Shown here one piece after another: positions 27,795-38,100 of a DNA stretch of 64,000 nt. Under the pieces are notes generated by a model. The model had not been told where the DNA came from. It made no database searches and saw only the letters and a program-made list of their open reading frames with translations. A program made the position numbers and the translations under genes. The stretch lies in assembly GCA_964542585.1 (NCBI GenBank), contig CAZIUI010000012.1, forward strand, positions 1 through 64,000. Reading direction: 5' to 3'. Numbering within the stretch: the stretch's first letter is position 1; each line of letters opens with the position of its first letter. This stretch comes from CAYYUA01 sp964542585. GTDB lineage: Bacteria; Bacteroidota; Bacteroidia; CAILMK01; CAYYUA01.

Positions 27795-28454
27795 ATGGGA
27801 AGGCTTAATGCATACCTGGATCACACGGTTCTAAAACCTGACCTGGAAATCAATCAGGTAACGGAAGCGGCACAGTTAGCTACTCAGCATCAGCTTGCGG
27901 GGCTATGTATTCCGCCATCTTACGTCAAACATGCTCATGAGCGGCTGTCAGGGTTTAAAGTAAAAGCCGTGACCGTTATTGGATTTCCCCTGGGTTATCA
28001 AAAAATTAGCCTAAAAACAGAAGAATCAAGAGAAGCCCTGGACGATGGGGCAGATGAAGTTGATATGGTCTTGAATATCAGTGCTTTTAAGTCTGGCATG
28101 ACCAATTATGTGCAGGAAGACATAGACAGCATCACCCATTTGACCCATCGCCATAATAAGCTTATCAAAGTCATTATTGAAACCGGACTTCTGGACAAGG
28201 AGGAGATCAAAAAAGCCTGCTCATTATGTGCCTTTAGTGGTGTGGATTACGTTAAAACTTGTACCGGTTTTAACGGCGGGCATGCAAGTGTGGAAGATGT
28301 TACACTGATGCGGGAATCCCTTCCTGCTAATACTAAAATCAAGGCTTCAGGAGGTATAAAAACCGTTGAGTCCGCACAAGCCCTTATCAATGCTGGTGCT
28401 GACCGGCTTGGTACTTCCGCTAGTTTAAACCTTATTGCCTATGATACTCAGTAG
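27795..28454 (+). CDS. deoC: Deoxyribose-phosphate aldolase
   Basis: DeoC (EC 4.1.2.4) splits 2-deoxy-D-ribose 5-phosphate into glyceraldehyde 3-phosphate and acetaldehyde, in deoxynucleoside breakdown. The ATG at 27795 (MGRLNAYLDHTVLKPDLEI) is preferred over an upstream start that lies inside secA, because the family begins with the YLDHTVLKP motif. The product has 219 residues. Typical motifs are ADEVDMVLNI, KVIIETGLL, the active-site VDYVKTCTGF (Schiff-base Lys154) and KASGGIKT. It lies 4 bases after secA and overlaps the next gene by 14 bases, so it is probably co-transcribed with both. Confidence 0.95.
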   Translation: MGRLNAYLDHTVLKPDLEINQVTEAAQLATQHQLAGLCIPPSYVKHAHERLSGFKVKAVTVIGFPLGYQKISLKTEESREALDDGADEVDMVLNISAFKSGMTNYVQEDIDSITHLTHRHNKLIKVIIETGLLDKEEIKKACSLCAFSGVDYVKTCTGFNGGHASVEDVTLMRESLPANTKIKASGGIKTVESAQALINAGADRLGTSASLNLIAYDTQ

Positions 28455-28881
28455 GTTTTGCTGTATTGGGATTTTATTTATCTCTGGAATGGTAACGCCA
28501 GGCACTGCACAAATAGATTTTTGTGAGAAATCTTTATCAAAAGGTAGTTTAGATATACAAGCTAATCCCAAAATTTATCAGGTAGTGGATAGTACTTTAG
28601 AGGCTAATAGGTCAAATGAAAAAATAGAAGGCTACCGTATACAAATCTACTTTGGCGGTAACCGGAAAGCGGCAAGTAAAGTCAAAACTCGTTTCCTTAG
28701 GGAGCACCCCGAAAAAAGTGCTTACACTATTTACCAACAACCTAATTTCAAAATCCGGGTTGGTAACTTCAGGAATAGGTTAGAAGCACAGAAGCTTTAT
28801 CATGAACTTCACCAGCGTTTTAATACGGTTTTTATTGTACCAACCCGTATTGAATATCCGGCTCTGCCGGAGCCTCATTAG
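28441..28881 (+). CDS. Secreted SPOR-domain protein
   Basis: The product has 146 residues if started at ATG 28441 (MILSRFCCIGILFISGMV), overlapping the deoC end by 14 bases. A TTG two codons earlier is less likely. The N-terminus is a signal peptide ending near GTAQ. Residues about 58-140 are a SPOR domain (EGYRIQIYFGGNRKAASKVK, IRVGNFRNRLEAQKLYHEL), a fold that binds denuded peptidoglycan, usually at division sites. It should act in the periplasm. The overlap suggests translational coupling with deoC, without an evident link in function. The DUF5103 gene follows closely. Confidence 0.85.
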   Translation: MILSRFCCIGILFISGMVTPGTAQIDFCEKSLSKGSLDIQANPKIYQVVDSTLEANRSNEKIEGYRIQIYFGGNRKAASKVKTRFLREHPEKSAYTIYQQPNFKIRVGNFRNRLEAQKLYHELHQRFNTVFIVPTRIEYPALPEPH

Positions 28882-28933
28882 CCCTATTCCGTTGCGTTTA
28901 AAATGGGTGTGGCTTTCCTTTGTGCCCCAGGGC

Positions 28934-30244
28934 GTGATTAAGCCGAATTTCCTCCTACTAGTAAGTGCATTGATTCTTGTATCTCGAACCACTTTATCTT
29001 TAGCTCAACCTATGGATAAAATATCGTGGCAGGATGCAGTGCATAAGCCCGATATTAAAACCGTTCGTTTCTACCAAAAAGGTAAACCCCGCTCCTATCC
29101 GCTGTACAAAATGGGCGGTGCCCCATTAACCCTCACCTTTGACAAGTTTGAAAGGGATATCATCAACTACCAATATACGATTGAGCATTGCACACCCAAA
29201 TGGAAAAGTAGTGACGTTAGCTCGCAAGTGTACCTCAAAGGAGTCCGAAGCGGATTTATAGACAACTTTCAGCATTCTCAAAACACCTACCACCCCTACG
29301 TTCATTATCGTCTACAGTTTCCTAATCAGGATATGCAACCTAAAATACCGGGTAATTACATCCTGAAAGTCTTTAAAGAAGACCCTAGTAAACCAGTGAT
29401 CACTAAGCGCTTTTATGTGGCAGGAGATGGGGTTACGATAAGTCCTAACCTTCAGCAACCAAACTTCCCCGAATACCGGGATACTCGGCAGGAATTAGAC
29501 TTTAAGATCAACTACCAGGGTTTGAAGAATGTCTCCGATCCTTTCCGCCAGTTCCGGGTAGTGGTACGCCAGAATGGGCGCAATGATAACGCTATTAGGG
29601 GTTTAAAGCCTAAGTACGTAGAGGGTAAGACTTTGATATACGATTACGAAGAAAAAAACCTGTTCAGAGGCGGTAATGAGTTTCGCGCGGTTGATCTCAG
29701 ATCCTTGAATTACGGTGGCCAGGGAGTGAGAAAATTGGTTCTGGATTCTATTTACACCGCCCATCTAAATATAGATGAAAGCCGGCGCTACAGCAGCCAT
29801 GTGGATTACAACGACAATAATGGCTGGAACCTGACCTTAACCGAGCGCTCGCGAAACCCACAAACAGAAGCAGCTTATATTTCTACTTATTTTTACCTGG
29901 ATGCCAATGTCACACTGCAAGAGGACGAGGCTATTTATGTTTATGGTGGTCTTTCTAATTGGCAAATCCAGGATCGATACCGCCTACAATACCTTAAAGA
30001 TGAGGGGGTTTACTATGCTAACATGTTGCTTAAGCAGGGATACTATGATTACAAATATGTGATCAGTACAGGTCGTGAGCCTAAAGGGAAGGCTAAGCTA
30101 AATACTTGGCAACTGGAAGGCACCCATTTTGAAACGGAAAATCGATACTTGATACTTGTTTATTTTAAAGACCCTTTTCGCAACATCTTTAAGTTAGTAG
30201 GTTCGAAAACCTTAAGTAGTGGTTTAGGTATTAGGGGGCAGTAG
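28934..30244 (+). CDS. DUF5103 domain protein, exported
   Basis: This is a Bacteroidota-specific family of unknown function. The frame opens at 28802, but its first part overlaps the SPOR gene. The GTG at 28934 gives 436 residues and a clean signal peptide (PNFLLLVSALILVSRTTLSL, cut after AQ). TTG 28892 and GTG 28907 are other options, so the start is uncertain. The body shows a beta-rich N-terminal domain (YPLYKMGGAPLTLTFDKFER, HCTPKWKSS) and the family-typical PQTEAAYISTYFYLD and YGGLSNWQIQDRY toward the end, where an immunoglobulin-like fold is expected. It is probably periplasmic or outer-membrane associated. It sits between the SPOR protein and the VWA/AAA+ pair, but no joint function is known. 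Confidence 0.85.
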   Translation: MIKPNFLLLVSALILVSRTTLSLAQPMDKISWQDAVHKPDIKTVRFYQKGKPRSYPLYKMGGAPLTLTFDKFERDIINYQYTIEHCTPKWKSSDVSSQVYLKGVRSGFIDNFQHSQNTYHPYVHYRLQFPNQDMQPKIPGNYILKVFKEDPSKPVITKRFYVAGDGVTISPNLQQPNFPEYRDTRQELDFKINYQGLKNVSDPFRQFRVVVRQNGRNDNAIRGLKPKYVEGKTLIYDYEEKNLFRGGNEFRAVDLRSLNYGGQGVRKLVLDSIYTAHLNIDESRRYSSHVDYNDNNGWNLTLTERSRNPQTEAAYISTYFYLDANVTLQEDEAIYVYGGLSNWQIQDRYRLQYLKDEGVYYANMLLKQGYYDYKYVISTGREPKGKAKLNTWQLEGTHFETENRYLILVYFKDPFRNIFKLVGSKTLSSGLGIRGQ

Positions 30245-30315
30245 CTTTTAAATACTAGCACCTAAAAACCAAACCTTGATGCATAGCGTTAAATAACCAT
30301 AAAAGCGTTGATCTT

Positions 30316-31428
30316 ATGATAGGCCACCTTTTTACGGATTACATACCCGAAGAACAGCGACCTGAAAAACAATTTGAGGATCTGTTAAATTTATTCAATC
30401 AAATAATGATGCATACCGCTGGGGATGTGGATGAGGCCCTGGAATGGATGCAGCGTTTAGATGAGCGGTATAATTTCACAAGTGAAGACTATACCCTGGA
30501 TGATTTCATAGAGGATTTAAAGGAGAAAGGTTACATCGCTGAAGAAGGAGATGGAAATGGGAGTGCAGGCGGCTACTCTATGACCGCCAAAAGCGAGCAA
30601 ACGATTCGGCAGCAATCCTTAGAAGAAATCTTTGGGAAAATGCGAAAATCCGGTAAGGGTAACCATAACACGCCTAACCCCGGGATGGGAGATGAAGCCA
30701 CGACTGACCGCCGTGATTTTCAGTTCGGGGATACACCTGAGAATATTGCTATGACGGATTCCATAAGAAATGCTCAGGTTAACAATGGTATTGGGGACTT
30801 CATGCTGACGGAGAATGACCTGGAGGTTAATGAGAAAAAAGCTAAGGCGCAAATGTCCACGGTCTTAATGATTGACATCTCCCACTCTATGATCCTTTAT
30901 GGAGAAGACCGGATTACCCCTGCCAAGAAAACCGCCATGGCTCTTGCCGAGATGATCACCCAAAAGTATCCCAAAGACACATTGGACATCATCGTTTTTG
31001 GGAACGATGCCTGGCAGGTAAAAATTAAAGACCTTCCTTATCTCCAAGTGGGGCCATACCATACGAATACCATAGCTGGTCTTGAGCTAGCCATGGATTT
31101 ATTAAGAAGAAAGAAGAATGCCAACAAACAAATCTTCATGATAACGGATGGAAAGCCCACTTGTATGAAAGTAGGAATGAAATACTACCAAAACAGTTTC
31201 GGCCTTGATAAACAGATTCTTAATAAAACATTGAATTTATCCTCACAGTGCAGGAGGCAGGACATCCTTATAAATACCTTTATGGTGGCTTCTGACCCCT
31301 TCCTGCAACAATTCGTGAAAGAATTCACCGAAGCTAATAATGGCAAAGCCTTTTACACAAGCCTTGATGGGCTTGGTGAATACATTTTTGAAGATTACGA
31401 ACGCAACCGGAATAAACGCGTTAGATAG
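30316..31428 (+). CDS. VWA-domain protein, partner of the following AAA+ ATPase
   Basis: The product has 370 residues, no signal peptide and no membrane helix, so it is likely cytoplasmic. Residues about 1-110 are helical and acidic, with a YTLDDFIEDLKEKGY segment. The C-terminal von Willebrand A domain starts near 180 (STVLMIDISHSMILYGED). Its metal site (MIDAS) has D187-x-S189-x-S191, a Thr in PYHTNTIAGLELA, and Asp in MITDGKPT. Proteins like this pair with MoxR- or ChlI-type ATPases to remodel or activate other proteins (as in cobalt or magnesium chelatases). The matching ATPase gene lies 44 bases downstream. The target is unknown. Confidence 0.88.
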   Translation: MIGHLFTDYIPEEQRPEKQFEDLLNLFNQIMMHTAGDVDEALEWMQRLDERYNFTSEDYTLDDFIEDLKEKGYIAEEGDGNGSAGGYSMTAKSEQTIRQQSLEEIFGKMRKSGKGNHNTPNPGMGDEATTDRRDFQFGDTPENIAMTDSIRNAQVNNGIGDFMLTENDLEVNEKKAKAQMSTVLMIDISHSMILYGEDRITPAKKTAMALAEMITQKYPKDTLDIIVFGNDAWQVKIKDLPYLQVGPYHTNTIAGLELAMDLLRRKKNANKQIFMITDGKPTCMKVGMKYYQNSFGLDKQILNKTLNLSSQCRRQDILINTFMVASDPFLQQFVKEFTEANNGKAFYTSLDGLGEYIFEDYERNRNKRVR

Positions 31429-31472
31429 CCATTTGAATCACAACTAAAAGTATTTAAAACGTTTCCTTATTC

Positions 31473-32999
31473 ATGACACAGCAACACCTACAAGCAATGG
31501 ATAAAATCCAGACCCTAAGGGACCTCAAATCTTACGGTTACCAACCAAAGCCCATAAAGCAGGAACTTCGTGATAACCTTATAGATAACTTAAAAAAGGA
31601 TCAAGATCCTTTCCGGGGAGTTTTAGGTTTTGAAAAAACGGTGATACCGGATATCCAAAGAGCTGTACTATCGAATCACAACATGATTCTTCTAGGGCTT
31701 CGTGGCCAAGCTAAAACCCGGATTGCCCGGCTCTTAGTCAATCTTTTAGATGAATATATCCCCGTAGTTAGCGGCTCCGAACTAAATGATGATCCCCTCG
31801 CGCCTTTATCTAAGTTTGCCAAAGATGAGATAGCAGAGAAAGGTGATGACGCTCCGGTTGACTGGATCCACCGGGATGATCGATTTACAGAAAAACTAGC
31901 CACGCCAGACGTAACGGTTGCAGACCTCATAGGGGATGTAGACCCGATCAAAGCGGCTTCTATGAAGCTTCCCTATTCTGATGAGCGGGTTATTCACTAT
32001 GGACTGGTTCCTAGATCCAACCGTGGCTTATTCGTAATTAACGAACTACCCGACCTCCAGGCCAGAATCCAGGTCGCCCTTTTTAATATTCTTCAGGAAG
32101 GTGATATCCAAATTCGAGGATTTAAACTACGTTTACCGCTTGATACGCAATTCATTTTTACCGCCAACCCGGAGGATTACACCAATCGCGGAACCATTGT
32201 AACTCCACTGAAAGACCGGATCGACAGCCAGATCCTGACGCATTACCCCAAAACCCTTGACATTGCAAAACAAATCACTAAGCAAGAAGCTCGCGTACAT
32301 CAGGGCCAAGAAGAGCTGGTAGAAATGGATCCCATGGCTGAAGATCTTATTGAGCAAATAGCTTTTGAGGCTCGCAATAGTGAATATGTAGACGAGCAGA
32401 GTGGGGTTTCCGCAAGGCTTACCATCTCCGGATATGAAAACCTCATGAGTTCAGTAGAGCGCCGGTCGCTTGTCAATAAGGAGGAAAAGGGCTACGTGAG
32501 AATAGCTGATTTTGTAGGACTTATCCCCTCCATTACAGGGAAAATAGAGCTTGTTTACGAAGGCGAACAAGAGGGTCCGGCCAATGTAGCCCATATGCTT
32601 ATTGGTAAGGCCATTCGTGAGCAATTTGTAAACTATTTCCCGGATCCAAAACAGATTGATAATAAATCAGAGGGGAATCCCTATCAATCCATTACCCAGT
32701 GGTTTAGTAAAGGAGAAATGGTAGAACTTTTCCATGACATGACCGAGCAGACTTACGAGGAAAAGCTAAAAACTGTCACAGGACTAGAGGCACTTGTAGA
32801 TAAACATCATCCAAGTGTCTCCAGGGCTAAGAAGCTTTTACTCATGGAATTCGTCCTTCATGGATTAGCTGAATATTCGATGTTGAGCAAGCACAATATC
32901 GAGGAAGGACAGACCTTCCGCGATCTGTTGAGTGGTATGATGAATTTTGGAAATGATGATGAGAATTTCGAGGGGGAAGAAGGTGGGCGTTTTTTATAA
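31473..32999 (+). CDS. MoxR/ChlI-like AAA+ ATPase
   Basis: The product has 508 residues, cytoplasmic. The ATP-binding loop reads LLGLRGQAKTRIARLL (Lys81), with Ala instead of the usual Gly before the Lys. The Walker B is GLFVINELPDL, and sensor 1 is FIFTANPEDY. RGTIVTPLKDRIDSQI looks like the arginine-finger region. This matches the magnesium-chelatase ChlI/MoxR clade of chaperone-like ATPases. Together with the VWA gene 44 bases upstream it should form a two-part machine that inserts metals or remodels protein complexes. The target is not in view: no chelatase large subunit or methanol-dehydrogenase gene is present. A strong terminator follows 27 bases after the stop. The first ATG is used; an ATG at 31497 is another option. 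Confidence 0.9.
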   Translation: MTQQHLQAMDKIQTLRDLKSYGYQPKPIKQELRDNLIDNLKKDQDPFRGVLGFEKTVIPDIQRAVLSNHNMILLGLRGQAKTRIARLLVNLLDEYIPVVSGSELNDDPLAPLSKFAKDEIAEKGDDAPVDWIHRDDRFTEKLATPDVTVADLIGDVDPIKAASMKLPYSDERVIHYGLVPRSNRGLFVINELPDLQARIQVALFNILQEGDIQIRGFKLRLPLDTQFIFTANPEDYTNRGTIVTPLKDRIDSQILTHYPKTLDIAKQITKQEARVHQGQEELVEMDPMAEDLIEQIAFEARNSEYVDEQSGVSARLTISGYENLMSSVERRSLVNKEEKGYVRIADFVGLIPSITGKIELVYEGEQEGPANVAHMLIGKAIREQFVNYFPDPKQIDNKSEGNPYQSITQWFSKGEMVELFHDMTEQTYEEKLKTVTGLEALVDKHHPSVSRAKKLLLMEFVLHGLAEYSMLSKHNIEEGQTFRDLLSGMMNFGNDDENFEGEEGGRFL

Positions 33000-33026
33000 C
33001 CTTACTTGATTAATCCTGATTTTGAT

Positions 33027-33062
33027 AAAACCCAAGGTCCGATTGGCCTTGGGTTTTTTTAT
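33027..33062 (+). terminator. Strong rho-independent terminator
   Basis: AAACCCAAGG (33028-33037) pairs perfectly with CCTTGGGTTT (33047-33056) around a 9-base loop and is followed by a run of Ts. It ends the secA-to-ATPase block. Confidence 0.88.
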
Positions 33063-33082
33063 TTTGGGCAATGTCTGTTTCT

Positions 33083-33090
33083 TACTTTTG
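33083..33090 (+). promoter_or_regulatory. Promoter -7 element for the GWxTD gene
   Basis: TACTTTTG matches TAnnTTTG. A TTTG lies 16 bases upstream (33063-33066), somewhat closer than the usual 19-21. It sits just after the terminator and 79 bases before the ATG. Confidence 0.45.
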
Positions 33091-33168
33091 TCGAGCTGAT
33101 AGTAGCGGTATGGCTTACAAGCTGATATGCTTTAATTTCAGCGCTTTCTGCACTCAAGAAAGTTCTAC

Positions 33169-34434
33169 ATGAAGAATCCGGTTACTTGGTATTTAATAGG
33201 GCTTTTAATATTATTAACCTTTTTGATAGGTTGCCAAAGCCCAAAATACTTGAGCAATCAAAATCTGGAGTCCTTGTACAATCCATCTGGTAACCAACTT
33301 GCGCCGAAACTTCACATTTTCCACAAAACCCCTAATAAGCCTCAACTATTTGCAAAGGTTCCCTTGCGTCAGTTAAGGTATGAGAGTGAAGGAGCGGGTT
33401 CCAATACTCGTTTTAAAGTTTCTTACCGCATTTATAAAAATTATGAATACCGTACCCTTTTTGACAGTGGAAGCCGGTCCTTTTGGCTTTCCAAAAAGCA
33501 AATGCTCAAGCAAGATCACACTCAAACCGTGCAGTTTGATATCCCAAAAGCTGATCAATATTACCTTGTAGAAGCCGAAGTGCAAGATCTTGTTGCAGAT
33601 CAAAAAGCCCGAACTTTCATTTATTATCGACCCTATGAAAAAGCGTATGATCAGCGATTCCTTCTCCGCCACGCTTCAAATGAGGAGCTTCACACAGCAA
33701 ATTTCATAAGCTGTGGACAGCCCCTGACGATTAAGACGGCTTCCGCTACGGACTCCTTGATTATAAAAAGGTACCCCTCTGATCAGTTTAACTCCGCTGC
33801 GCCGCCTTTTAAAGAGAATCTAACAAATCGCGAATTGTCAGGTATTTCATCTGACTCTTCATTTAAGGTTGCCACAGATCAGGTTATACGGCTTGAAAAC
33901 AAAGGTTTTTTTAGCATTCAAGGCCGTAGTAATGCCGCTACCATTGCCCTCCGCGTTGTCAATTCTCACTTCCCAAAGCTTAAAAGACCTGAACAGCTCA
34001 GGAGTAGCATCCGGTATTTAACGAACAGTAGCAATTTTAAAGACTTGAATGCGAAAGAACCTAAGCCTGCCGTTGATCAATTCTGGTTAAATAAGGCTGA
34101 TAACAACACTGCCAAAGCAAAGGAAATGATTCAGCATTATTATCGTAGGGTGCAGAAAAGCAACACTTATTTTACAAATTACAAAAAAGGTTGGAAGACG
34201 GACCGGGGTATGATTTATATCGTTTTTGGTAAGCCTTACATTGTTTACAGAACCAATCAGCAAGAGGTATGGATTTATGCTAACCGTACTTCAATGCCTA
34301 ACCTTGAGTTCCGTTTTGAGCGGAAACAGGATCCGCTTGCTCCGGTATATTTTAACCTTAAGCGTTCTCGTTACTATAAGGAGCCTTTCTACAAAAGCAT
34401 TGAACGTTTGCGCGAATCGAATGATAAACCGTAA
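33169..34434 (+). CDS. GWxTD-domain lipoprotein
   Basis: The product has 421 residues. The N-terminus is a lipoprotein signal (LIGLLILLTFLIGC, lipidated Cys about residue 22, then QSPKYL), placing it in a membrane facing the periplasm or surface. The end carries the GWxTD family motif (NYKKGWKTDRGMIYIVFGKP, then WIYANRTSMPNLEFRF). This family is known from Bacteroidota and neighbours, but has no established function. The middle part (about 60-300) is beta-rich and unassigned. It is a single gene with its own promoter after a strong terminator, and ends before a gene-poor stretch. Confidence 0.85.
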   Translation: MKNPVTWYLIGLLILLTFLIGCQSPKYLSNQNLESLYNPSGNQLAPKLHIFHKTPNKPQLFAKVPLRQLRYESEGAGSNTRFKVSYRIYKNYEYRTLFDSGSRSFWLSKKQMLKQDHTQTVQFDIPKADQYYLVEAEVQDLVADQKARTFIYYRPYEKAYDQRFLLRHASNEELHTANFISCGQPLTIKTASATDSLIIKRYPSDQFNSAAPPFKENLTNRELSGISSDSSFKVATDQVIRLENKGFFSIQGRSNAATIALRVVNSHFPKLKRPEQLRSSIRYLTNSSNFKDLNAKEPKPAVDQFWLNKADNNTAKAKEMIQHYYRRVQKSNTYFTNYKKGWKTDRGMIYIVFGKPYIVYRTNQQEVWIYANRTSMPNLEFRFERKQDPLAPVYFNLKRSRYYKEPFYKSIERLRESNDKP

Positions 34435-35171
34435 GCCTCAACAAAAGCTTGTTCCAGGATAAATAACCTGCCTCGCCTTATTCGGCTTATACTAGTGATG
34501 GGCCGAGTAGGAGTTTTGCATTCCTGTGATCCACCATTTGAAATAGTGAAAGGTAATTTTAGAAGCCTGAGGGATAACCGTAATACTAAAAAGGGGGAAT
34601 TAGGTTAAAAGCGCCCGGCAAAGTGATAAAAATAGAAGAGCCTTAAGACTCACCAAGCGCACCTTCAGAAAGGCAAAACGGATCCGTAATGTCGTGTTTT
34701 CATAGGCTCTGTTTCCAAGGCCACCCATCTATATGGCCTTATTTTCATTCTGAGGGAATTTTAAAAGGATATGTTATCCAACATTAGCATCGGACAGCAG
34801 GCCTTACAATCACCTTTATCTTTAGTAAAAAAACACCCCATTACTGCTATAGTTACCAGGGTTATCTACAATCGACTTTATCAAGATAGGACCATCTTAT
34901 TAGATCAAGTAAAAAGCCTAGGTTTGTAGGGTTATATTCCCGATGCAAAAATTCTAAACCAAGCTGGCGCTTACAACTCAGGGGCAGGCCTTTGGGCTTG
35001 CAGCGCTTTTTGTGAAAGAAAACAAGCAAAAACAAACCTACTATGATTTACCATTCGAGAAACTAAATTTAAGCACCAGTGCCTCCTCAAAGACCGATCA
35101 ATCTGAACCAACGCAGTAATCCTTGATAATTTTTCCTGGAAAAGCTGGTAAGCACCTTTAAAGCTATAGAA
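34435..35171. other. Spacer with possible decayed gene
   Basis: About 740 bases between the GWxTD gene and the convergent giant minus-strand gene. The second half contains a broken plus-strand reading frame (34771-35119, listed separately). I see no clean terminator at either end. Confidence 0.4.
34771..35119 (+). pseudogene. Possible frameshifted remnant gene
   Basis: From an ATG at 34771, preceded by AAAAGGA, one frame reads MLSNISIGQQALQSPLSLVK and TAIVTRVIYNRLYQDRTILL, then hits a TAG near codon 52. After it the same frame continues GYIPDAKILNQAGAYNSGAG, and a second frame takes over with LAALFVKENKQKQTYYDLPF to a TAA at 35119. One stop plus one frameshift would restore a reading frame of about 115 codons. 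The family is not recognised, and the reading could be chance. Confidence 0.3.
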
Positions 35172-38100
35172 TTACCGTATCAAGGTTAACTTTCCTTTCT
35201 TAGCAAACGATTCACCTTGTTTGCTTAACGCATTTAACTTAAAGATAAATGTGCCTTGGGAAAGTGTCTTGCCACTAGCATCGGTTCCATCCCAGCCTTG
35301 GGTAGGATCATCCGTTTTAAAAACCCGTTCCCCCCATCGATTGAAAATAGCAAGTTCAAACTTAGCAAAGCCCTCACCATCCAGATTGCTTAAGGCTTTT
35401 CCTTCAACCTTAAATTCATCATTAAGGCCATCATTATTAGGGGTGAAAGCATTCGGCACATAGACTTTTGCGTGTTGGATAACTGAGGATTCATTTGATA
35501 CGGAAACAGCACCCCTGGATTGATGAGCTTTAACTCGGTAAATAAGGGCAGTGTCGGAAACCTGGTGACTTGCCTTATCGCTGTATGAAGTTTTGTCTCC
35601 CGTAACGGTTTCAATGGTACGAAAATCCTGCCTTTTCCCTTGTTTTAATTGGATTTCATAAGAGGCAATTTGCTTTTGCCATTGAGCACCGGATTCCCAA
35701 ACTAGTTCAATACCATCTTCTTGAGATTTTGCACTTAACAATGTAGAACTGCTTAACCCCGCTTCGGGAGAAGGTTCCTGACAATGATTCAATGCACTGA
35801 TTCGATATTGGTAGTGGGCATCATTAACGGATACTGAGGAATCCACCCAGTTGTTGCCCTTTATGCCATCACCAACCTTTTGCCAGTTTGCATTACCCTT
35901 TGATTTACGTTGAATGGAATAAGAACTCGGTTCCCAATTGGTGGGGTGATTCCAAGTGGTATTCAGTGCACCATTTTGGACTGTGGTACTTAGCATTGGT
36001 CGCTTGTATTCAGGCCGCTTGTATTTGGGACTTTTTACAGCATGATTACTCCATGCTTTAAATGCTGAACCAGGATGGAGGGCTACTACCTGGTAATGGT
36101 AATCCCCCCTGCAGAGGCCCTCATTTCTATAAGACGTTTGGTTACCTGGAACGGTATCGATTGCTTTAAAGTCTCCTCCTTCCGGAGCAGCCTGAATCTC
36201 ATACGCCTTGACCTTTGCCCAGCCTTTATACCCAGTCCACGACAGGCTGTTGGTAAATAACGCATGGCTTTCTACCTGAATACTTGAAGGACTGTGCAAT
36301 TCGGATGTATCCGAGGTACGACCGCATTGACCTTCAACCATTAGGCGATAGCCTTTATGACTTTCGTTAGGTTTAAAGGTTAGAGTGGTTTGACCGCTTT
36401 CCTCAATAGTATTGATAGTACGGAAAGCATTTTCCTCTTTTTGCTGAGCTAATACCTTGTATTGCTCAAAAGCTTCTTGCTGACTTGCTTCCCAGTGAAT
36501 ATTCAGTTTTTCTTGATCTCCCCTGATGGCTTTCTGGTGAGTGACAAATTGGAGGTTAGGAGCATTACTTACTGTGTCCATTATAGCTATAAATTCATCT
36601 TTTTTAAGGCTATTGCTACAACCTTTTTCATTAGTAACAGCTAACTGAACATTGTAAGCACCCGTTTCTTCATAAGTCAAGCCCTGAAGATTTTGCTTTT
36701 GGATGGTATCTATTTCATCAGGACGTTCCAGCTTCCATTGATATTCAGGTATAGCATGGCCTTTCCCATTTACCTTGCTTTTGAGGTTAAAGGTGGTTCC
36801 CGGGCAGATACCTTCTCTGCTAAGCTGAAAATCAACCTCGGGGTAGCTATAACTTTTAATGGTATCGGTATGATGAATGGTGTCAAAACAACCATCTGAA
36901 GTTTCAGCTATCATTTTCACATCATGAGCGCCTTGTTTAAAAGAATGGCTGATGGTATCCTGAAAACCTTTCCTGGTAAAAGTTACCGAAGTGTCACTAA
37001 AAGTCCAGTGGGTTTTTACGGCTTTTTCAGCGTTGTTACGAAAATTGACATCTACCGGATGACAGCCATTTGAGGTATCCAGGCTGTAGCTCGCTTCCGG
37101 CTTAGCATAAACAGTTATTGGTTGATCCAACTCACTTACAGCGTAGCAACCGGATTGGTCTTTAGCTAGAACAAAAGGCTTGAAATTTTTTTTCCGGGCA
37201 GCTTTTTCAGCTTGGTAAACGTGGTCCAAATCAGGTGCCGTATCAATGTTTGACTTATCTCCATAGCTAGCAAAAGCCTGCTGGTAGTTTTTACCGGTGA
37301 TATCAAAATCAACCTTTAACGGCTCGCAACCTTCTTTTTTATTGACTTTAAAGTCAATGACCGGTCCTACTATCGTTACAAAATTTTCCTTTTTTATTAT
37401 TTTTTGGCACCCATTTTCTGAAATGGCTCTCATTTGAACATCAAAACCTGAGGAAGAATCTCCTGAATTTTCTTTATAAACTTTGGTAATAGCTTCCTTG
37501 GAGGTTTGTTTTTTATGACCATCTCCAAAATCCCATCGGTAACGATCCACATTTGGACTGCTATTGGCAGTAAAATCTACGATTGCCTGGGCACAATGCT
37601 GAAAGGTATCTGTACTGGAAAAGTCAGCGAAAACACGTTCCACATAGGTTTTATGCGTTTGGGTATCCTTGCATTGGTTACTGTCAATAACCGTTAGGCT
37701 TATGTTGTAGTAACCTGAATCTTTGAAATTAAACTTCTGATTCTCTTGATGCTTAGATTTTTTCATAAAAGCATCCCCATCCTTTGAGTCCCATGTAAAA
37801 TTAGCGGGTGCCTGGGTGGTATAGCTATTGTTAGTGAGCGAAACAGTTTTACCGTAACAAACTTGTTTGGGCATTTGAAAATCTGCGTTTACCCCTACTT
37901 CTAGCAGATTTTCTGATTTAAAACGGTCTGTACAGCCTTTGGGGCCTGTAATTTCTAGGCCTACCCCATAGGTACCATACTTATCAATTGAGGCATCCGC
38001 TTTAAAAGCTTTTTGCTTTTTCAGGTCAAAATTGCTGGTATCTAAGCGATACCAACGTGTTTGCCGTTTCCCACCGGTAGGGCTAGGATGAGTCCAACTG

